NCBI GenBank assembly: GCA_002840685.1
Contig: PHBU01000014.1
Location: forward strand, 124,001 to 188,000
DNA length: 64,000 bases
Direction: 5' to 3'
DNA from: Chloroflexi bacterium HGW-Chloroflexi-6
GTDB taxonomy: Bacteria > Chloroflexota > Anaerolineae > Anaerolineales > Villigracilaceae
This document shows, piece by piece, positions 34,867-42,405 of the stretch. A program made the position numbers and the translations under genes. Below the pieces are notes generated by a model. It saw only the letters and a list, made by a program, of their open reading frames with translations. It was not told the origin of the DNA and made no database searches. Numbering within the stretch: the stretch's first letter is position 1; every line of letters begins with the position of its first letter.

Positions 34867-35601
34867 ATGCCCAGCAAAAAACAAATTTCGAAACGGCAGG
34901 CAGTCAAAGCCGATGTCAATGCAAAAAACATCCAGATCGCGGCTGTCGCAGTTTTCGTGCTGATCCTGGCCATCGTCGCCTGGGTCGGATTCAGCCAGCG
35001 CAACCAAACCCCGGCAGCGCTTGAAAATCCCCAGGACCAACCCACCCAACAGGCCAGCGCCCCGCAAGAACAGCCCAAGACAACCACCAGCAGCAAGCAA
35101 TACAGCGCACCGCCCGAGATGAGCATCGACCTCGCCAAACGTTACCTGGCAACCTTCAAACTGGCCAAAGGCGGCGAGTTCGTGATCGAACTCTACCCTG
35201 ATAAAGCCCCGATCACCGTCAACAGCTTCGTTTTCCTGGCCCGCGAGGGATATTACAATGGCACAACCTTCCACCGCGTACTGCCAGATTTCATGGCCCA
35301 GGGCGGCGACCCGACCGGCACTGGCAGCGGCGGACCCGGCTATGCGTTCGTCAACGAAGACAGCGATCTGACCTTCGACAAAGCCGGGGTGCTGGCCATG
35401 GCCAATGCCGGGCGCGATACCAATGGCAGCCAGTTCTTCATCACCTTTAGCCCGCAGGAATACCTGAACGGCGGCTATACCATCTTTGGGCAGGTGATCG
35501 AAGGGCTGGATGTTGTTCTCGGCATCCGCTTGCGCGACCCGCAGCAATTCCCCGATTACGAAGGCGATGTGCTCGAAAGCATAACAATCACAGAGGAATA
35601 A
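34867..35601 (+). CDS. Membrane-anchored cyclophilin peptidyl-prolyl isomerase
   Basis: The 244-residue protein has an N-terminal basic segment, one membrane helix (QIAAVAVFVLILAIVAWVGF), a Gln/Pro/Thr linker and a cyclophilin domain (ELYPDKAPITVNSFVFLA, FHRVLPDFMAQGGDPTGTG, NGSQFFITFSPQEYLNGGY). The catalytic Arg of FHR and Phe/Gln of QFFITF are present. Orientation puts the domain outside the membrane. It is a paralogue of the cyclophilin half of 17339. AGGAG precedes the ATG; the longer frame from 34822 has no better start. Confidence 0.92.
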   Translation: MPSKKQISKRQAVKADVNAKNIQIAAVAVFVLILAIVAWVGFSQRNQTPAALENPQDQPTQQASAPQEQPKTTTSSKQYSAPPEMSIDLAKRYLATFKLAKGGEFVIELYPDKAPITVNSFVFLAREGYYNGTTFHRVLPDFMAQGGDPTGTGSGGPGYAFVNEDSDLTFDKAGVLAMANAGRDTNGSQFFITFSPQEYLNGGYTIFGQVIEGLDVVLGIRLRDPQQFPDYEGDVLESITITEE

Positions 35602-35663
35602 CCCTTTAATTCTTGCTATTTGCCAAATCTTGGGTATCATCAAAGGTACGAGGCAACAATCCT

Positions 35664-36326
35664 ATGTCGGATGAAAACAATATGTCACAAGATTTTCCGG
35701 TGCTGGTAGCCCAGCTTGGCCCTCTCGATGGCGGCCGCTGGTCGCTCGATCATACCCAGATGCTGGGCCGCGATCCCGGCTGTGATATTGTCATTCCAGA
35801 CCGCCAGGTGTCACGTTATCATGCCCGCCTGACAGCCGGCACGAACGGCATCGTACTCGAAGATCTGGGCAGCAAGAATGGAACCACCCACAACAACAGC
35901 CCGCTACACGCCCCGGTCGTGTTGCAAGACGGCGACATCATCAAAATTGCCGTTGCGCAAGAATTTATGTTCCTCAGTTCAGATGCCACCATGCCGCTCG
36001 AAGCCGTTCCCAATCGCAACGATCGCCTGGTGCTCGACATGCGCTCGCGCCAGGTCTGGGTGCTCGGCAAGCAAATGAGCCCGCCGCTCTCTGCTTCACA
36101 ATTTCACCTGCTCTGGAAGTTGTACGAAAACTGCGGCAGTGTCGTCACCCGCCAGGAGCTCGTCAACACCGTTTGGGGTGACGAACAATCGGCCGGAGTC
36201 AGCGACCAGGCCCTGGATGCCCTCATCCGCCGCCTGCGAGACCGTCTGGCCGAAGTTGATCCCGCCCAGGCCTACATCGTCACCGTGCGCGGCCACGGAA
36301 TGCGCCTCGATATTCCAAAAGATTAA
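35664..36326 (+). CDS. FHA-domain winged-helix transcriptional regulator
   Basis: The 220-residue protein has an N-terminal FHA domain (LGRDPGCDIVIPDRQVSRYHA, then GSKNGTTHNN; the GR, SRYH and NGT elements bind phosphothreonine) and a C-terminal OmpR-type winged helix (LSASQFHLLWKLYENCGSVVTRQELVNTVW, quoted in parts, and RRLRDRLAEVDP). It lacks a BTAD domain. Such proteins read Thr phosphorylation by Hanks kinases, and a kinase gene is present at 19957, but their partnership is inferred. ATG 35664 is chosen; the frame from 35613 adds unneeded residues. A TATCAT box lies about 24 bases upstream. Confidence 0.85.
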   Translation: MSDENNMSQDFPVLVAQLGPLDGGRWSLDHTQMLGRDPGCDIVIPDRQVSRYHARLTAGTNGIVLEDLGSKNGTTHNNSPLHAPVVLQDGDIIKIAVAQEFMFLSSDATMPLEAVPNRNDRLVLDMRSRQVWVLGKQMSPPLSASQFHLLWKLYENCGSVVTRQELVNTVWGDEQSAGVSDQALDALIRRLRDRLAEVDPAQAYIVTVRGHGMRLDIPKD

Positions 36327-36328
36327 AC

Positions 36329-36802
36329 GTGGAAGCCCAGCTTGCCAGCCAATTGGCGCAGTTGATCCGCAGCACCCGCCAGGCTTCGCTGGCAACCCTG
36401 CACAACGGGGCGCCGTTTGTTTCGATGGCTCTGGTGGCGCCTTCGCCTGACTTATCCACCTATTACCTGCACATCAGCCGCCTGGCCCAGCACACCCACG
36501 ACATCGAGGCAGACCCCAGGGTTAGCATCATGTTCATGGAAAAGGATGATGGCTCCGCCGACCCTCAGCAGCTATCGCGGATCTCGCTCATGGGCCGCGC
36601 CTTCAAAGTTGGCAGCGGCGATCTGGATTACCCGCAAGCCAGTACCGCTTACCTGAAGCGTTTTCCAGCTTCAGCCAGCTATTTCACCTTCTCCGATTTT
36701 TACCTGTTTCGCGTCAGAGCCGAAAGCGGACGTTTCGTGGCTGGTTTTGCCAAAGCCATGGACCTGAACACCGACGATTTGAAGCAAGCCAGTCAAACAT
36801 AG
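36329..36802 (+). CDS. HugZ/pyridoxamine-oxidase-like FMN split-barrel protein
   Basis: The 157-residue protein folds like a pyridoxamine 5'-phosphate oxidase split barrel: RSTRQASLATLHNGAPFVSMAL, LSTYYLHISRLAQHTHDIEADPRVSIMF (in parts), then LSRISLMGRAF and FYLFRVRAESGRFVAGF. HugZ-type members of this group degrade or bind heme; others use FMN or F420. Starts with GTG two bases after the FHA gene stop, so it is translationally linked, and a strong terminator follows. Confidence 0.85.
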   Translation: MEAQLASQLAQLIRSTRQASLATLHNGAPFVSMALVAPSPDLSTYYLHISRLAQHTHDIEADPRVSIMFMEKDDGSADPQQLSRISLMGRAFKVGSGDLDYPQASTAYLKRFPASASYFTFSDFYLFRVRAESGRFVAGFAKAMDLNTDDLKQASQT

Positions 36803-36823
36803 CCGTTGCCGGCCCTTAGAGAT

Positions 36824-36860
36824 AAAAAAGAAGCGAAGCCGCATTGGCCTCGCTTCTTTT
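36824..36860. terminator. Bidirectional terminator
   Basis: GAAGCGAAGCC / GGCCTCGCTTC stem with an A-run before and T-run after. Separates the FHA transcript from the convergent CpXC gene. Confidence 0.85.
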
Positions 36861-36875
36861 GATGTCCGGGAAACC

Positions 36876-38234
36876 CTACTTGCCCAGATTTTTCTTCATC
36901 TGGTATTTCAGCACCACCCGGTAGGCTTCTTCCAATCTACCGATCAGGGCCGCAGCTTCGGGGTTTTCAGCCTGCTGTTCCATCTGGCTCATCAAAGAGC
37001 CGATCATGCCGCCCAACTCTTCGGTGATCATCGCTTCATTGGCTGCCAGCACTTGCTCCATCGCGGCTTCATTGGGCGCATCCACCAGGGCCTGAACCAG
37101 TTCCAGTTCGGGCGGTGCGCTGGCCTGCTGCAGCGACATCACAATTTGCTGGATCTTTTGCAAACGGTCATTGTCCTGCTTCTGGGTTGCCTCGCGCATT
37201 TTGGTCTCAAGTACCTGGGCGATCACTTCGTTGTTAAATTGTTCCATATTCTGCGCAACCACCTGGCTGATGTCAGGCGCAGTCAAAACCTGTTCGATGA
37301 ACTCGTCTGCCGCCTTCATCTGGGCTTCGAGAGCCTTGTCCATCTGGTTGGTCAGATCGAGCAGTTTCTCGCGCAAGGCTTCGAGGTTGGCGCGCTCCTG
37401 AACGGAGGCCTTCTCGATGCGATCGGTCAAAATCTGGAAGAAGGAGTAATCCAGACCGTTGCGGGTCAGGCTGACCAGCGCCTTCAAACGGGCATCGCTC
37501 GGCGCATCGATGAAGATTTCGAGCAACTTCTCGCGGGTCAGCCCCTGGCCGATATCCTGCAAAGTCTTAACTGCGGCCTGGACCTCTTCGAACTGTCCCT
37601 TCAACTGGCGGCCATATTCGGAACCATCCAGCAGTTCTTCCTGCAAGACGCTCATCGCCTGGGCGGTTGGCTGCTGGCCTGATTGCACCGCCGCCTCGAT
37701 CAGGCGGTTGAACATGCCAAAGAAGGCTTCGTCGAGCAGGTCGGCATTTTCCTTGATGATCTCAGCGCGCACGTCGGCGGTGGTCGTCTGGAGCAGGCGC
37801 TGGATCAGGCCGACGCGTTTTTGCTGCCCGTCGAGCATTTCCTTGGTGACACCATCTGCTTCAAGGATACGCTCAACCATGCTCTGATAAGTCAGGAAGC
37901 TCTGCGGACGCAGCAGGTAGCCTTTTCGTTTTTCGGTGGGCAGGCGGTTCATCACCTGGGTGATCAATGGCCCGACCAGTTTTTCCTGTTCGTTGACCGG
38001 CAACCCCAACTCGGACGGGAAATAGGTCAGGAGCAGCTCTTTGTCATTGTCGTGGTAAACGATCGGGGTCGAAAGCGGCCCTTCAAATCCGCACATCGGG
38101 CAGCGAGCGTAGTTCGATACACGCCCCAGCAAGCGCTGTTTGGCAGCAGGCTCGGCAGTCACATCGAAAAGTTGTTCGACCTGCGCCGGGATCAGTTGGC
38201 GGCAGCGGGGGCAAGAGATTTGAGATTGTGGCAT
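36876..38234 (-). CDS. CpXC-domain protein with long helical C-terminus
   Basis: A 452-residue cytoplasmic protein. The N-terminus has a zinc-binding CpXC domain (ISCPRCRQLIPAQVEQLFDV and YARCPMCGFEGPL, each Cys-pair present) of the family known as PF14353. Residues 120-450 are a long series of predicted helices and coiled-coil heptads with no second motif (EKLLDLTNQMDKALEAQMKAADEFIEQVL). The family is common in Chloroflexota and related phyla, and its function is unknown. A TTATAA box lies about 25 bases upstream. Confidence 0.82.
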   Translation of the reverse strand: MPQSQISCPRCRQLIPAQVEQLFDVTAEPAAKQRLLGRVSNYARCPMCGFEGPLSTPIVYHDNDKELLLTYFPSELGLPVNEQEKLVGPLITQVMNRLPTEKRKGYLLRPQSFLTYQSMVERILEADGVTKEMLDGQQKRVGLIQRLLQTTTADVRAEIIKENADLLDEAFFGMFNRLIEAAVQSGQQPTAQAMSVLQEELLDGSEYGRQLKGQFEEVQAAVKTLQDIGQGLTREKLLEIFIDAPSDARLKALVSLTRNGLDYSFFQILTDRIEKASVQERANLEALREKLLDLTNQMDKALEAQMKAADEFIEQVLTAPDISQVVAQNMEQFNNEVIAQVLETKMREATQKQDNDRLQKIQQIVMSLQQASAPPELELVQALVDAPNEAAMEQVLAANEAMITEELGGMIGSLMSQMEQQAENPEAAALIGRLEEAYRVVLKYQMKKNLGK

Positions 38235-38316
38235 GGTTTATCAGTTCCGATTTCTTATAATTTAGGTGGGAAAATGGTGGCATCCCCGGCCAAAGAAGCC
38301 TTTATTGTACCACCCG

Positions 38317-39855
38317 TCAACGAGGCAGCGAAAAACAAATCCGCGCGCCATGGTCCGGCTGTGGGTCGACCCAGATGCGCCCGCCGTGGGCCTCGACGAT
38401 GGCCCGCGCCAGATACAATCCCAATCCGGCGCCTTTGGTGTGACGAACAGCCTTATCGGCGCGATAAAAACGGTCGAAAATATGCGGCAGGTCGCGCGGG
38501 TCGATGCCCGCGCCCTGATCGCTGACCGTGATGATCACCTGCTCAGCCCGGGCTTCGCCCGTGATGCGAATTTCGCCGCCGGGGGAATATTTAATGGCAT
38601 TGGAAATCAGATTCGACAAGACCTGTTCGATGCGGGTCTCATCAGCCAGGATAACGGGAAAGGGCTGCGGGAAGTCCACCGCCAGGGTGTGGGCTTTGGT
38701 CTGGGTTGTAAAGCGTTCAGCGAGGCGTCGGGCGATGGATGCCAGCGAGACATCCGTCCGGTTTAGGGAAAAACCGCCAGCCTGGAGCCGCGAAGCGTCC
38801 AGCAGGTCTTCGATCATACGCGCCAGGCGGTCGGCTTCTTCTTCGATAACGGTCAATGAATCCTGGATAACGTTCTTGTCCCAACGGGCATCGTCGCGCC
38901 GCAAGGTTGAGGCGTAGCCCTTGATCAGCGCAACCGGGGTTTTGAGTTCGTGACTGACGACCGAGATAAAAGTAGCTTTGATCTGCTCGGCGGTACGGAA
39001 GTGGGTAATATCGCGCACGGTAACGATGATATTGCGCAGTTTACCGTCAGCGGCCAGCAGGGGCGCGTAGGTGATGCCCACCGGCAGGGGTGAAGGCAGG
39101 TGGCGGGTCAGATCGCCTTCGATATACAGGTGCGCATTGGGTGTCAGCGGCCAGCCATCGCTCTCAGCTTCTTCAAGGGTCATGCCCTGCGGTCTGCGCG
39201 CCCAACGGATAATTTCTTCGTGTTTATGGCCGCGAACTTCATCGTCGGTCTGGCCAAACATGCTTTCAAAAGCATCGTTGACGCGCTCGATGGTGTGGTC
39301 GGCATGCAGGATGAGGATGCCATCGGCGGCAGAGTCGATCAGCGCATCGAGGCGCTGTTTCTCGTAAGAGATCTGCCCATAGAGTTGGGCGTTATAGACC
39401 GCAATCGCGGCCTGGTCGGCAAAAGACTGCAGGAGCTGTTGGTCATTGGCGGAGAAAAGATCAGGATACGAACGGAAGATGAAGATGACGCCGATCACCC
39501 GTCCGTGCGCACTGAGCGGCAGGCCGGTCCCGTTCAGCAAGCCCATGCTGGCGGTGTAAGTCAGTTCCTTCAACATGCGGTTGAGTTCTTCAACGTTCAG
39601 GTCGGCAGCATGTTCTTCAGCCAGGAGCGGCTCCAGGTAGCGCAAAAACGCGGGCGGGATGCCGTGCGCAGTGGCAACGCGCCAACCGTCGGCAGGTTGG
39701 TCGCGCAGGGCGATCAGCCCGGCCTGGCCGGCCAGCATCTCGATCGCGATCTTCAGGATACGCGCCAGCAATTTCTTCTGGTCGAGTTCCTGGGTCAGCG
39801 CGCGGGCAATTTCTAGCAGATAGTCGCGTTGGCGTACACGGAAGTCTGGGAGCAT
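38317..39855 (-). CDS. Soluble GAF-PAS sensor histidine kinase
   Basis: A 512-residue kinase without membrane helices. Residues about 20-175 are a GAF domain (LARILKIAIEMLAGQAGLIAL), 180-300 a PAS domain (LIDSAADGILILHADHTIERV), then HisKA with the phospho-accepting His in FISVVSHELKTPVALIKG, N-box NLISNAIKYSPGGEI and G-boxes DQGAGIDPRDLPHIF, GAGLGLYLARAI. All catalytic residues are intact. No response regulator gene is adjacent, so it is an orphan kinase; its signal is presumably a cytoplasmic ligand. Confidence 0.93.
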   Translation of the reverse strand: MLPDFRVRQRDYLLEIARALTQELDQKKLLARILKIAIEMLAGQAGLIALRDQPADGWRVATAHGIPPAFLRYLEPLLAEEHAADLNVEELNRMLKELTYTASMGLLNGTGLPLSAHGRVIGVIFIFRSYPDLFSANDQQLLQSFADQAAIAVYNAQLYGQISYEKQRLDALIDSAADGILILHADHTIERVNDAFESMFGQTDDEVRGHKHEEIIRWARRPQGMTLEEAESDGWPLTPNAHLYIEGDLTRHLPSPLPVGITYAPLLAADGKLRNIIVTVRDITHFRTAEQIKATFISVVSHELKTPVALIKGYASTLRRDDARWDKNVIQDSLTVIEEEADRLARMIEDLLDASRLQAGGFSLNRTDVSLASIARRLAERFTTQTKAHTLAVDFPQPFPVILADETRIEQVLSNLISNAIKYSPGGEIRITGEARAEQVIITVSDQGAGIDPRDLPHIFDRFYRADKAVRHTKGAGLGLYLARAIVEAHGGRIWVDPQPDHGARICFSLPR

Positions 39856-39952
39856 GGGAGGATCGGTGAGGGTTGAAAGGTAGTTTTCGATGGTGGTATT
39901 TTATCATCCGCATGACGCTAGAGTGTTAGAGCGATGTTGGAGGAAGGTTAAT

Positions 39953-39990
39953 GAAAAAAGACCTTTGAGCAATTTTCTCAAAGGTCTTTA
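39953..39990 (-). terminator. Terminator of the aminotransferase gene
   Basis: Perfect 13-bp stem AAAGACCTTTGAG / CTCAAAGGTCTTT with a seven-base loop and T-run on the minus strand. Confidence 0.85.
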
Positions 39991-40005
39991 TCGTTTTTAC
40001 TGTGT

Positions 40006-41325
40006 TTACATTTCTTTTTCAGCCAGGGTGACAGACTCTTCAAAAATCTCCAGCCCCTCATCCATTTCGGCTTTCGACATCGAAAGCGGCGGAGCGATGC
40101 GGATGACCGATTTGGCGCAGCCGAGCAGCAGCAATCCGCGTTCGAAAGCATTGTGGACGACCGCATCACGTAGCTTGTCTGCCGGCTCTTTGGTATGTTT
40201 GTTGGTTACAAATTCAACACCGATCATCATGCCGATCCCGCGCACCTCACCGATCGAGGGGTGGCGGACTGCCATTTCTGCCAGCGCATCCAGAGCATAC
40301 TGCCCGACCTCGGCAGCATTTTGCATGTACTCGCGTTCAAGCAATTCGATGGTTTTGAGCGCAGCCGCGCAAGCCAGCGGATTGCCGCCATAGGTGTTGC
40401 CGTGCGCACCGCGTTCCCAGGTCATGACCGACCGGCGCGCCACACAGGCTCCCAGCGGAACGCCGGAGGCAATACCCTTGGCGGTGGTGAAAATATCGGG
40501 CTCGACGCCAAAATTCTCGATGGCCCACCATTTGCCGGTGCGCCCCATGCCCGATTGGACCTCATCCGCGATCAGCAGAATGCCGTACTTATCGCACAGC
40601 GCCCGCAGAGCCGGGAAAAATCCCGCGGGGGGCACGATGTAACCGCCCTCGCCCTGGATCGGCTCGACCAGGATCCCGGCCACTTCTTCGGCGGGGACAA
40701 CCTGCTTGAAAAGCTGCTCGTCAATATAGCGGACAACCGTCTCGCCGTAATCTTCGCCATGTTTACGCTCGAGGATCGAGCGGTACGGGTTGGGGAAGGG
40801 CGCATGCATCACGCCATTCATCAGTGGGTAGAAACCGCGATGATAAAGCGACTTGGAAGCAGTCATCGTGACGGCGCCCATCGTCCGGCCATGGAAGCCG
40901 CCGGTAAATCCGATGAAGTTGGTGCGGCCGGTTTTATAACGAGCCAGCTTGAGGGCAGTTTCGATCGCTTCGGTGCCCGAATTGGTCATAAACGTGACTG
41001 CGGCTTCCTGCATCGGGGAAATTTCATCCAGTTTTTCACCCAGTTCAATCATGCCCTGGTGATAAAAATCGGATGAAATATGCAGGAATTTTTCAGCCTG
41101 ATCCTGAATGGCCTTGACCACTTCCGGGTGAGAATGTCCGGTGGAGTTGACCGCAATACCTGCCATAAAATCGAGAAAGCGATTGTCATCCACATCCCAC
41201 AGCCACGAGCCTTTGCCATGGTCCATGGCGAAAGGATAATCTCGCGGGTAAGAGGGTGAAATCACTGCCGAATCTCGCTTCAGCATTGCGCGGGCCTTGG
41301 GGCCAGGGAGTTTCATCGGTTGCAT
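40006..41325 (-). CDS. Class III aminotransferase (acetylornithine/GABA aminotransferase family)
   Basis: PLP-dependent amino transfer. The 439-residue protein shows NSTGHSHPEVVKAI, NSGTEAIETALKLAR, GFHGRTMGA, EPIQGEGGYIVPP, the cofactor Asp in LLIADEVQSGMGRTG and the PLP-lysine in TTAKGIASGVPLGA. This pattern covers 4-aminobutyrate, acetylornithine and omega-amino-acid aminotransferases and also related broad-substrate racemases. The LPGPKARAMLKRDSAVISPSY N-terminus is typical of the GABA/omega-amino acid branch. AAGGAGA precedes the ATG at 41325. Independent transcription unit with a terminator. Confidence 0.92.
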   Translation of the reverse strand: MQPMKLPGPKARAMLKRDSAVISPSYPRDYPFAMDHGKGSWLWDVDDNRFLDFMAGIAVNSTGHSHPEVVKAIQDQAEKFLHISSDFYHQGMIELGEKLDEISPMQEAAVTFMTNSGTEAIETALKLARYKTGRTNFIGFTGGFHGRTMGAVTMTASKSLYHRGFYPLMNGVMHAPFPNPYRSILERKHGEDYGETVVRYIDEQLFKQVVPAEEVAGILVEPIQGEGGYIVPPAGFFPALRALCDKYGILLIADEVQSGMGRTGKWWAIENFGVEPDIFTTAKGIASGVPLGACVARRSVMTWERGAHGNTYGGNPLACAAALKTIELLEREYMQNAAEVGQYALDALAEMAVRHPSIGEVRGIGMMIGVEFVTNKHTKEPADKLRDAVVHNAFERGLLLLGCAKSVIRIAPPLSMSKAEMDEGLEIFEESVTLAEKEM

Positions 41326-41355
41326 GGGTCTCCTTGTGAAATTGAATGTTATCAA

Positions 41356-41393
41356 GCCCTTCCGAAAACGCCGGAGCGGCGCAGTCGAAGGGC
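41356..41393. repeat. REP-like cruciform repeat
   Basis: GCCCTTCCG / CGAAGGGC outer arms (one bulge) enclose CGCCG-GAG-CGGCG (41369-41381). Non-coding, between the aminotransferase and glucokinase genes. Confidence 0.55.
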
Positions 41394-41400
41394 GGTATTC

Positions 41401-42339
41401 CTATTCCGGCACAGCCAGGGCAGCCAACGCCTGGGCGCCCAACAGACCAGCATCGTCACCCAATGCTGCGCGGGCAAAGATCAGGTTGGTCAGGTAAGTC
41501 GGGTCAAAAATGTTTTCATGCAAACTAGCATGGAAAGGGTCAAAAAGCGCCGGGCCGCTGTTCGAGGCTCCCCCGCCAAAAATGACAATCGAAGGGTCAA
41601 AAGCCGCCAGGAAATTGGCAACCGCCACTCCCAGGTAACGCCCCGCGCGGGAAAGCGTCTCGATCGCCAGCAGATCACCCGCCGCCGCCGCGTCAGAAAC
41701 ATCGCGCGAGGTAATCGTGGACAGGGCCGCCAGCGACGAAGGCCGACCGGCCTCGATCTGTTCGCGCGCATAACGCGCAATCGCCGTGCCCGAAGAAATC
41801 GCCTCGATATGCCCGCGCTTGCCGCAGCCGCACAGCGGCCCATCCGGCCAGACAGTGGTATGGCCCAACTCAGCGGCCAGGCCATGGTAGCCCTGCACCA
41901 GGTGCCCATTCGAAACCACCCCGCCGCCAATGCCGGTGCTGATCGTCAGAAAAAGCACATCCTGGTGGCCCTGTCCCGCGCCAAACTTCCATTCGCCGAG
42001 GCAGGCCAGGTTGGCGTCGTTATCGAGCACGACCGGCACGCCAAAGCGCACCTTCAATTTTTCAGTCAACGGGAAATTGCGCCACTCTTTGATGTTGGGC
42101 GTGGCAATGATCACCCCGGCATGCGGGTCAAGCGGACCGGGCGAGGCGATCCCGATCGCATCCACACCCCCATCCACAGGCCAAATCGAAGCCACCAGCG
42201 CTTCCAGCCGGTCATAGACCCCTGGTTTGCTGGCCTCGGTGCGGGTGCGTTCAGCCCGGACCGGTTTCAAAGAACCGCGCTCGAACAACGCCGCGCGGAT
42301 CTGCGTCCCACCAATATCGACAGCTAGTATGAGTCCCAT
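41401..42339 (-). CDS. glk: ROK-family glucokinase-like sugar kinase
   Basis: Phosphorylates a hexose, most likely glucose released from disaccharides. The 312-residue protein has the phosphate loop LAVDIGGTQIRAAL, the ROK catalytic base in VVLDNDANLACLGEW, TISTGIGGGVVSNG and the zinc-binding region ELGHTT and CGCGKRGHIEA, where the usual final Cys is His. I chose ATG 42339 over TTG 42348. The gene has its own TATAAT box eight bases upstream. Placed downstream of amylosucrase, it fits handling of glucose from sucrose. Confidence 0.88.
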   Translation of the reverse strand: MGLILAVDIGGTQIRAALFERGSLKPVRAERTRTEASKPGVYDRLEALVASIWPVDGGVDAIGIASPGPLDPHAGVIIATPNIKEWRNFPLTEKLKVRFGVPVVLDNDANLACLGEWKFGAGQGHQDVLFLTISTGIGGGVVSNGHLVQGYHGLAAELGHTTVWPDGPLCGCGKRGHIEAISSGTAIARYAREQIEAGRPSSLAALSTITSRDVSDAAAAGDLLAIETLSRAGRYLGVAVANFLAAFDPSIVIFGGGASNSGPALFDPFHASLHENIFDPTYLTNLIFARAALGDDAGLLGAQALAALAVPE

Positions 42340-42347
42340 AGTCGGCA

Positions 42348-42353
42348 ATTATA
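42348..42353 (-). promoter_or_regulatory. -10 box of the glk gene, predicted near-leaderless
   Basis: Minus-strand TATAAT followed by TGCCGACT and ATG 42339; no ribosome site. Leader is at most a few bases. Confidence 0.55.
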
Positions 42354-42405
42354 TCGCAGCGCAGGCCAGGGCGGACGTGACGAAAGGCACATCTACGAAC
42401 GAGTG

